DNA of 64,000 nucleotides from contig NZ_JACJOO010000089.1 of assembly GCF_014695575.1 (NCBI RefSeq), forward strand, positions 1 through 64,000. The letters run 5' to 3'. The position numbers were made by a program, and so were the translations under genes. The notes beneath the pieces were generated by a model. That model was not told the origin of the DNA. It saw only the letters and a list, made by a program, of their open reading frames with translations, and searched no databases. Of this stretch, positions 52,047-61,300 are shown piece after piece. Positions within the stretch are counted from its first letter, which is position 1; each line of letters begins with the position of its first letter. Origin of the DNA: Leptolyngbya sp. FACHB-8 (GTDB lineage: Bacteria; Cyanobacteriota; Cyanobacteriia; Elainellales; Elainellaceae).

Positions 52047-53312
52047 ATGGTTATTCCAAAGTCTCTCGTTCACACGCCAGTTCCTATCGCTCTGGCGGAC
52101 GCCTATCCCCAGGTGCGCCGCCTGAGTGAAGCCATCTGCAACCCCCTGGCGATTGAAGATTACGGCATCCAAAGTATGCCTGATGTGAGCCCCCCGAAGT
52201 GGCATCTGGCTCACACCACCTGGTTCTTTGAAACATTTCTACTCGTGCCCCATTTGCCGGGGTATGAGGTGTTTCACCCCCAATATGGCTATCTATTCAA
52301 CTCCTACTATGAGGCAGTGGGGCAGCGTCATCCTCGACCTCAGCGGGGGTTACTGTCTCGCCCCACGGTGGAAGAGGTGTATCGTTACCGGGCCTACGTG
52401 GATGATGGGATGCGATCGCTCCTCAACACACCGCTCAGCCCTGAAGTAAAAGATCTGATTACGCTAGGACTCCACCACGAACAACAACATCAAGAATTAC
52501 TGCTGACGGACATCAAACACATTTTTGCGATTAATCCTCTACGTCCTGCATACCGAACTGATCTGAAGGAGGCCACGCAATCCACAACTCCTTCTAAAGA
52601 GTCCTGGCTGGATTATCCCGGCAACCTCTATGCCATTGGCTTTGAGGGCAATGAGTTTGCCTTTGACAATGAACTGCCCCGGCACCAGGTCTACCTTCAA
52701 GACTTTTGGTTGGCGGCCCATCTCGTCACCAATGGAGAATACCTGGAATTTATTGAGGCTGGGGGATACCAGCAACCGGATCATTGGCTATCGGAGGGCT
52801 GGGCAACGGTGCAAACGCAGCGCTGGGAAGCCCCCCTCTACTGGGAGAAACGGGATGGTGACTGGTGGATTATGACGTTGGGAGGAATGCGTCCATTAAA
52901 CCTCAATGAGCCTGTTTGCCATGTCAGCTTCTTTGAAGCAGATGCCTACGCTCGCTGGGCCGGAAAACGGCTGCCTACAGAGGCAGAGTGGGAAGTTGCA
53001 ACGGCATCTGTGCCAGTCAAAGGCAACTTTCTTGAAGATGATTACCTCCATCCCATACCCGCTGCTGGTCTAACTCGTCCCGACCAGTTGTTTGGGGATG
53101 TGTGGGAATGGACGCAGAGCGCCTATCTTCCCTACCCCGGCTTTAAGACCGCACCTGGGGCAGTGGGTGAGTATAACGGCAAGTTTATGTGCAACCAGAT
53201 TGTGCTGCGGGGCGGTTCTTGCGTGACGCCTCCAAACCACATTCGTCCCACCTACCGCAATTTCTTCCCGCCCTCAGCTCGCTGGCAATTCAGCGGCTTC
53301 CGGTTGGCATAG
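52047..53312 (+). CDS. egtB: ergothioneine sulfoxide synthase EgtB
   Basis: A 421-residue non-heme iron enzyme that joins cysteine or gamma-glutamylcysteine to trimethylhistidine with oxygen. The N-terminal DinB-like domain has KWHLAHTTWF (His56) and the HX3HXE metal site His144-His148-Glu150 in LHHEQQHQE. The C-terminal half is the FGE-sulfatase fold (HQVYLQDFWLAAHLVTNGEY, WAGKRLPTEAEWE, FGDVWEWT, RGGSC) ending in SGFRLA. Length matches the family. egtD follows 53 bases downstream on the same strand. Whether cysteine or gamma-glutamylcysteine is used cannot be read here; no egtA or egtC is present in the window. Confidence 0.94.
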   Translation: MVIPKSLVHTPVPIALADAYPQVRRLSEAICNPLAIEDYGIQSMPDVSPPKWHLAHTTWFFETFLLVPHLPGYEVFHPQYGYLFNSYYEAVGQRHPRPQRGLLSRPTVEEVYRYRAYVDDGMRSLLNTPLSPEVKDLITLGLHHEQQHQELLLTDIKHIFAINPLRPAYRTDLKEATQSTTPSKESWLDYPGNLYAIGFEGNEFAFDNELPRHQVYLQDFWLAAHLVTNGEYLEFIEAGGYQQPDHWLSEGWATVQTQRWEAPLYWEKRDGDWWIMTLGGMRPLNLNEPVCHVSFFEADAYARWAGKRLPTEAEWEVATASVPVKGNFLEDDYLHPIPAAGLTRPDQLFGDVWEWTQSAYLPYPGFKTAPGAVGEYNGKFMCNQIVLRGGSCVTPPNHIRPTYRNFFPPSARWQFSGFRLA

Positions 53313-53365
53313 CAACAACGAGAGATCCCCCCATTCTCAAACCACTTATTTGGAGACAACATTCA

Positions 53366-54346
53366 ATGGCTGCAATTCTCAATCAGCAAGCCCCCGTTAC
53401 CCTTTACGACTTGCATCCGCCCCTGGAGGATTTTCGAACCGAAGTGTTGCAGGGCTTAAGCCAGCCACAAAAAACACTTTCCCCTAAGTTCCTGTATGAC
53501 AAGACAGGTTCGGAGTTGTTTGACGCCATCTGTGAGCTGGATGAGTATTATCTGACCCGTACAGAGATGGCAATTTTGCAAACCAATGCGGCAGAAATCG
53601 CCACATTCATTGGAGATGGTGTGCTGGTCGAATTTGGCAGCGGCAGTAGCCAGAAAGTGAGGCTCTTACTGGATGCCATGCCCCATTTAGAAACCTATGT
53701 TGCCCTGGATATTTCCAAACAACACTTGTATGAATCTTGTGTGCAATTGGTCGGGGCTTATGAAGGATTAGAGGCGATCGCCATCTGCACTGATTACACC
53801 CAACCCCTCCATCTTCCAGAAATTCCGCCTTTGAAAGGCAAGCGTAAGGTTGGTTTTTTCCCCGGTTCTTCCATTGGTAACTTAGAACCTACGGATGTCA
53901 TTCAGTTTCTCAAAAATGCGGCCATGATTCTGGAACCCCAGGGAGATTTCCTCATTGGAGTTGACCTGAAAAAGGATAAAGTTATTTTGGAGCCAGCTTA
54001 TGATGATGCAAAAGGTGTCTCAGCCGCGTTTGCATTAAATGTATTGACCCGTATCAACCGTGAGTTGAACGCCAATTTCAACCTGCAAAACTTCTCTTAC
54101 AAAGCGTTCTACAATCCCATCGGGCGGATTGAAATGTACATTGTCAGCCTCATCGAGCAAGAGGTTCAAATTGGAGATGCGAGTATTTCTTTCCAGGCGG
54201 GTGAGCACATTCGCACTGAACATTCTTACAAATACAGCACCGTTGAGTTCCAAGACTTAGCCGCTATGGCAGGATTCCAGACGAAATGTGTTTGGACTGA
54301 TCCCGATCAACTTTTTAGCCTGCATTATTTACACTCCGTTGCCTAG
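53366..54346 (+). CDS. egtD: L-histidine N-alpha-methyltransferase EgtD
   Basis: A 326-residue SAM-dependent methyltransferase that trimethylates histidine to hercynine, the first step of ergothioneine synthesis. SAM motif I is LVEFGSGSSQKVRLLLDAM; FLYDKTGSELFDAI and DEYYLTRTE near the N-terminus and FFPGSSIGNLEP are family hallmarks. The ATG at 53366 with GGAG upstream is chosen over the frame opening at 53189, which would lie inside egtB in another frame. It forms an egtB-egtD operon with the preceding gene. Confidence 0.94.
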   Translation: MAAILNQQAPVTLYDLHPPLEDFRTEVLQGLSQPQKTLSPKFLYDKTGSELFDAICELDEYYLTRTEMAILQTNAAEIATFIGDGVLVEFGSGSSQKVRLLLDAMPHLETYVALDISKQHLYESCVQLVGAYEGLEAIAICTDYTQPLHLPEIPPLKGKRKVGFFPGSSIGNLEPTDVIQFLKNAAMILEPQGDFLIGVDLKKDKVILEPAYDDAKGVSAAFALNVLTRINRELNANFNLQNFSYKAFYNPIGRIEMYIVSLIEQEVQIGDASISFQAGEHIRTEHSYKYSTVEFQDLAAMAGFQTKCVWTDPDQLFSLHYLHSVA

Positions 54347-54370
54347 GAAAAGTTAACGCTGAGTGCCCGT

Positions 54371-54480
54371 GAGATCCCCCGGCTCTTTCCCAAAGAAAAG
54401 CTAAAGTCGTAAAACGGCTTTTATACCACAGCAAAGCCATCTCTCCAATCCCGCGTCAAACGCGGGATTCAGGGGATCTC
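54371..54480 (+). terminator. long imperfect inverted repeat after egtD
   Basis: GAGATCCCC and GGGGATCTC form the outer stem; AATCCCGCG with CGCGGGATT is nested near the right end and AAAGCCGTTTTACGACTTTAG-type pairing near the left. It begins 25 bases after the egtD stop and may end the egt transcript. Confidence 0.55.
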
Positions 54481-54546
54481 ATTTGCCCCACAGCGAAAAA
54501 CCTGGTTTTTATGAGGTAGTTTTATTTTTTGTCCTGCACTGAGCAA

Positions 54547-54596
54547 CCCAATATGAAGCTGCTCTGTCAGCTTCATATAGAAACGGTATTGGGTCG
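54547..54596. repeat. hairpin
   Basis: ACCCAATATGAAGCTG pairs with CAGCTTCATAT, then AATACCGTTTC-type bulge and ATTGGGT close the stem. Confidence 0.6.
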
Positions 54597-55328
54597 GCCA
54601 CTGCATAGTTTGGTAGAAATGTCATACTCAAAATTAAGGTTTTACAGAAAATTTATTGCTTCCAAGAAACAGAGAAGTATTCAAGCTTTGTACGTAAAGT
54701 CTCTGTAATTACCCGTTAAACTTTTGAGCTACCTCTGTCTTTAGACTTAAATATACGAATATAGTCGAGGAGAGGCTAGTTTTGAGGTCAGTCAATTTAC
54801 CGATGGTTGAACCATAGAAGCGTAGTTCTCTTTCCGCCCGAAGGATAAAATCGGTATTATTGCGCTGTCAAGCCGCCGATTGGGTGCCCACTAGGGCCGT
54901 CTACTGAGAAGGTGTTTGAAACTGCATTCCCGTCAGGATATTTACTGCTCCTGCATCTCGATTCCAGTTTCAACTACCTTCCTGGCAGTTGGTCCCTCAA
55001 GTTCAAGTTCAGTCTCGTGAGCATCATCGTGTTATTCAGTCAACTCAACCACCCGAACAGTTACTCCTGTTTCAAAAGCTGTTTATACAGTTTCCTGAAG
55101 CCCTCATCGTACAAAGCTTTGTTGGCCCAAGCAACGGCTTAACCATTTGATTGGGTAGGCATCCTACCTCATTCCACTCATTGAGCTCCTCCTTAGAGCG
55201 CTGATGCTCGTATCTTGCTTTTGGCGATACGGCAATTTTTCCATGCCAAACCTCCGAAAGAAGGTTTGGTTTGCAGCAGAAACTTCCTGAAGTCCTAAAC
55301 CACTATCGTTCCCGAAATCCCCCTTTCT

Positions 55329-58300
55329 ATGTCTATAAAACTCATTTCTACTTCCAATCAAGCTCTGACCACTTTCTTTGGGGCTTCCACCAGTCGATCT
55401 GAGTACCAAACTTCTGAGCAATTAGCCGTTATTGATGCTCGGATTGCTGACTTACCAATTTTGCTCGAAGCGATCAGGAAAGGGGTTGCAACGTACGTTG
55501 TCGGGCCAGAAGAAGATGCACTCCTTCAAATCACCCGATTACTCTCGGAAACTGGAGCAAAGCATCTGGCACTGGTGGCTCACGGAGAACCCGGTGTCGT
55601 ACATTTGGGAGGCGAGGCGATCGCACTAGATCAGTTAAAGCGGCGATCGGCTCTACTTCAGGAATGGAGTCTCGAAACCATCAGCCTCTATAGCTGCAAC
55701 GTTGCCCAGGATGAGCGCTTCATCTCAGAACTGGAGCAGTTGACTGGCGCTAGGGTATTTGGGGCGATCGGAAAGGTCGGTTCTGCGGCTCAAGGTGGAA
55801 GCTGGAATATCGAGGAAAAGCCTGCTAAGTCATTTCTTGATCTGGGAGCCATAGCCGCTTATCAACATACTTTAGCGTTCAGTAATGTAAGCATCTCTGG
55901 CGCTGGTCCTGATAACATCTTCAACGCAACTGAGGCACAGAGCGTTACCATTTCTGGCAACCTCAGTCTGAATACTGGTAATGGGCAAGATCCTCAAGAA
56001 GATGTTTTAGTCGGCATCTACACAACTAGTGGAACACTACTGTATTGGATGATTGTTAATAATCTTTCCAATACTGCAACTTCTTTCACTACAAGCTTAA
56101 ACCTCAAGCAAGCTATAGGTTCTTACGAAGGTGGCCTGAACTTTCGCTTTTGGCAAGGAACTTATGGGGGAAATGGAAGTTTAGCTTCCCCAAACTATAC
56201 CAACGGTGCTACGCAAAGTTTACCGAATGAGACCGTTTTTGATGTTGTTCCTGCTGCTAATGGTCAAGGAAATAGAGGGCCTGCTGACAACGGCAATGCC
56301 AACAGTATTAGTACGCTTCCCAGCTTTTCAGTTAATACCGTTGCTCCAAGCACTGCCGCAATTAATGCTATTACCTCTCTTAGCAGTGATACGGGCACCA
56401 CAGGTGACTTTATTACAAATGCTGCTACCCAGAATGTTCAAGGTACCTTCACAGGCTCTCTTGCTGCGGGTGAATCTATTCAAGTCTCTGCTAATGGTGG
56501 CGTCACTTGGATAACAGCAACAACTAGCGGGCAAACATGGACAGCCAGTAACGTTACGCTTGTATCTGGAACCAACACCCTACAGACCCGTGTAATCAAT
56601 AGTGCTGGCAATACAACGAGTGGTGCAACGCGGTCTTATACCCTCGACACAACCGCTCCCACGGTTACTATCGCTAGCAATAGAACAACGTTCAGGGCAG
56701 GCGAGACAGCAACGGTTACCTTTACCTTTTCAGAAGCGCCGGTTGGTTTTGATGCGACCGACATTGCTGTTTCAGGGGGAACCATCACGGGGTTAACCGC
56801 CACTGCGAATCCTCTGGTTTATACCGCTACCTTCACCCCCACCGCCAACACAAATAGCCTCAGCGGCTCGATCTCAGTCGCATCAGGACGTTTCACAGAT
56901 ACCGCTGCCAACAGTAACACAGTCAGTAATACCCTCCCCATCACTGGCGACACATTAGCTCCCCTAGTCCCCACATTAAGCCTGACTACCGATTCCGGTA
57001 CCGCTGGTGATAACATCACCAGCTCCGGGGTGATCAGCGTTGCAGGGCTGGAGAACGGTTCCACGCGCCAGTACAGCACGGACAATGGGCAAAACTGGAC
57101 GACCTTTACGGGCACCAGCTTCACCCTCACCGGTGATGGAACAAAGGCTGTCCTCGTTCGTCAAACTGATGCTGCAGGAAACACTTCCACCTCCAACGCC
57201 TTCAATTTCACGCTTGATACGACTGCACTGGCTCCGGGTGTTGCTTTAAACAACGATACAGGTAGCTCGAATACTGACCGAGTCACCAGCAATGGTGCCC
57301 TTGCCATCACAGCGGAAAATGGTGCCACGACTCAGTACAGCACTAACGGGGGAACAACCTGGACCAATTCTTTTACACCAGTGGAAGGGAGTAACACTGT
57401 CCAGGTGCGCCAAGTTGACGTAGCAGGCAATACCTCTGCAGCCGCCACTTTTACCTTCACGCTGGATACAGGTGCCGTTGCTCCAGGCGTTGCGCTCACC
57501 AGCGACACTGGCAGTTCCAACACAGACAGAGTTACCAGCAATGGTGCGCTGACGATCAGTGCCGAGACAGGAGCCACAATTCAGTACAGCACCAACGGAG
57601 GTACGAGCTGGAGTAATTCCTTTACACCAGTGGAAGGCAGCAACACCATCCAGGTGCGTCAGATTGATGTAGCAGGCAATACCTCTGCAGCTACCACCTT
57701 TACCTTCACCCTGGATACAGGTGCCGTTGCTCCGGGTGTGGCTTTAGCCAACGACACGGGTACCTCCAACAGCGACAGAATCACCAGCAATGGCGTGCTG
57801 ACGATCAGTACCGAGAGTGGGGCCACGATTCAATACAGCACTAACGGTGGCACTGCTTGGACCAATTCCTTCACGCCTGTGGAAGGCAGCAACACGGTTC
57901 AGGTACGGCAAATTGATACCGCAGGTAACATCTCTGCGGCTACCCCCTTCACGTTCACGTTGGATACAGGTGCCGCAGCACCCGGTGTTGCATTGACCAG
58001 CGATACGGGTACTTCTAGTAGCGATCGCATTACCCGCAACGGTGCCCTCAGCATCAGCGCTGAGAGTGGCGCTACCGTTCAATACAGCACCAACGGGGGC
58101 ACCACTTGGACGAATACCTTCACACCCGTGGAAGGTAGCAACACGGTCTTGGTACGGCAAATTGATACCGCAGGTAATACTTCTCCGACTAGCACCTTTG
58201 CCTTCACCCTGGATACCACGGCACCTGTCAACCCAACAATCAATGTGATTGCTGGCGATAACATCGTTAATGCAGCGGAAGCAAATGCTGGATTTGTCCT

Positions 58301-61300
58301 CACCGGTACGACTGAAGCAGGGTCTACCGTAACCCTCAATTTCTTAGGAATTAATCGCACTGCCACAGTAACGGGTAACACCTGGAGCTACGCCGTTACT
58401 GGTAGCGATAGTACCCTTCTAGCCAGCCTTCAGGGCCCAGGCAGAACGGTTGTTGTGACGGCAACAGATGTAGCTGGAAATACTACGTCTATTACTTCAC
58501 AGCCCTTTACAATCGATACCCTTGCACCCGTAGCTCCTGGGGTTGCACTTAGCAGCGACACTGGCAACTCTAATACAGATAGAGTCACCAGTAATGGGGC
58601 CCTCTCGATTACGGCAGAAAATGGGGCCACCATTCAATACAGCACGAACGGTAGCTCTACCTGGGCAACCACCTTTACTCCCGTTGAGGGCAACAACACC
58701 GTCCAGGTGCGCCAAATTGATGTGGCGGGTAATACCTCCCCGGCTACCACGTTCAACTTCACCCTCGATACCACTGCTGCAGCTCCAGGTGTTGCGCTCA
58801 CCAGCGACACTGGCAGCTCCAACACTGACCGCGTTACCAGCAACGGAGCGTTAACTGTCAGCGCTGAGAATGGTGCGACGATTCAGTACAGCGCAGACGG
58901 AGGCAGCAACTGGAGCAACTCCTTTAACGCCGTAGAAGGTAACAATACCGTTCAGGTGCGCCAGATTGATGCTGCGGGTAACACCTCGTCTGCCACCACC
59001 TTCACCTTTACACTGGATACCGGTGCGCTGGCTCCCGGTGTTGCCCTGGCTAATGACACGGGAAGCTCCAGTACCGACCGAATCACCAACAATGGGGCCC
59101 TATCCGTTGCTACAGAAACTGGAGCCACCGTTGAATACAGCACAGATGGTGGCAATACCTGGATCACATCCTTCACCCCAGCCGAGGGGAGCAACACCGT
59201 CCAGGTACGCCAAGTTGACGGGGCGGGCAATACGTCTCCTGCCACCACTTTCACCTTTACATTAGACACCATTGCGGCCGCTCCGGGGGTCGCACTCACC
59301 AATGATACGGGAAGCTCCAGTACTGACAGAGTCACCAGCAACGGTGCCCTCTCGGTTACAGCGGAAACTGGAGCCACGATTCAGTACAGCATTGATGGTG
59401 GCAATACCTGGACACCCTCCTTCACCCCGATTGAAGGAAGTAACACAGTTCAAGTACGGCAGGTTGATGTCGCTGGCAACACCTCCGCAGCTACGACTTA
59501 CACCTTCACCCTGGATACGGGCGTCTTGGCCCCAGGCGTTGCCCTTGCTAACGACACTGGCAGTTCCGACAGCGATCGCATCACCAACAATGGTGCATTA
59601 ACTATCGCAGCGGAAAACGGTGCAACGGTTCAATACAGCATAGACGGTGGCACCAACTGGACGACCTCCTTCACCCCCGTGGAGGGCAACAACACGGTTC
59701 AGGTGCGGCAGATTGATGTGGCTGGCAACACTTCGGCGGCCACAACCTTCACGTTTGTGTTGGATACAGGCGTTATTGCTCCCAGTGTTGCACTCACCAC
59801 GGATACTGGAAGCTCCAGCACTGACCGAATCACCAGCAATGGTGCGCTGTCCATCACGGCAGAGCCAGGAGCCACGATCCAGTACAGCACCAACGGAGGC
59901 ACGACCTGGACAAACTCCTTCATTGCCGTTGAAGGTAACAATACGGTTCAGGTGCGCCAAATTGATGTTGCTGGCAATACTTCTGCGGCCACGACCTTCA
60001 CCTTTGTGTTGGATACAGGGGCGATCGCTCCTAGCGTTGCCCTAACTAGCGATACCGGAAACTCCAATACGGACCGAATTACGAACAACGATGCACTAAC
60101 CGTTGTGGCAGAAAACGGCGCCACAATTCAATACAGCACTAATGGGGGCAACACCTGGAGCAATACCTTCATCCCAGTTGAAGGTAACAACACCGTTCAG
60201 GTGCGTCAGATTGATGGGGCCGGTAACACCTCCCCGGCTACTACCTTTACCTTTACCCTCGACACAACAGTTGTGGCTCCGGGTGTTGCTCTTAGCAATG
60301 ACACAGGCCCGTCAAACACTGACAGAGTCACTAGCAATGGTGCGCTGAGTATCACAGCAGAAAATGGTGCCACAATTCCATACAGCACCGATGGTGGAAA
60401 CGGTTGGAGCAATACCTTCACTCCAGTTGAAGGCAGCAACACAGTCCAAGTACGCCAGATTGACATAGCTGGGAATACCTCTGCTGCCACTAGCTTTACC
60501 TTCACTCTAGATACAGGTGTGGTTGCTCCAGGTGTTGCTTTGAGCAATGATACTGGCAGTTCTAACACCGACCGAATTACCAACAATGGTGCCCTCTCTA
60601 TTACAGCGGAAGATGGTGCCACAATTCAATACAGTACCGATGGTGGCACAACTTGGTCACCTACCTTCACAGCAGTTGAAGGGAACAACACAGTTCAGGT
60701 GCGTCAGATTGATGTCGCCGGTAACACTTCTCCTGCTACCACTCTTACCTTCACCCTCGACACAACGGTTGTGGCTCCGGGTGTCGCTCTTAGCAATGAT
60801 ACAGGTCCGTCAAATACAGACAGAGTTACTAGCAATGGTGCGCTGAATATTACAGCAGAAAATGGCGCCACGATTCAATACAGCACCGATGGTGGAAACA
60901 ACTGGGCCACCTCCTTCACTCCGGTTGAGGGCAACAATACCGTTCAGGTACGGCAGGTTGACGTAGCCGGTAACACTTCTCCTGCCACTAGTTTCACCTT
61001 CACCTTAGATACAGGTGTGGTTGCTCCGGGTGTTGCTTTGAGCAATGACACTGGCAGCTCCAACACTGACCGAATTACCAACAATGGTGCCCTCTCTGTT
61101 ACAGCAGAGGATGGTGCCACAATTCAATACAGTACCGATGGTGGTACGACCTGGACACCTACCTTTACTCCTGTTGAAGGTAGCAACACAGTTCAGGTGC
61201 GCCAGATTGATGTCGCCGGTAACACTTCTCCTGCTACCACCTTTACCTTCACCCTTGATACAACTGTTGCGGCTCCAGGTGTTGCTCTTAGCAATGACAC

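Larger units (their letters stand above)
54347..55328. other. 980-bp gene-free region upstream of the giant gene
   Basis: Inverted repeats at 54371-54480 and 54547-54596 and a family D fragment (54483-54546) occupy the first 250 bases. The remaining 730 bases are unique. A 76-codon GTG frame at 54912-55142 and an open frame without start codon beside it look non-coding. A small stem, CCAAACCTCC with GAAGGTTTGG, lies at about 55249-55272. The long leader may carry control of the giant gene. Confidence 0.55.

Noticed and set aside
53189-53365. 59 extra codons at the start of egtD
   Set aside because: They overlap the end of egtB in another frame, and a good ribosome-binding site lies before the ATG at 53366.
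54912-55142. 76-codon GTG frame before the giant gene
   Set aside because: Composition suggests chance; no ribosome-binding site. It is mentioned only as part of the leader.
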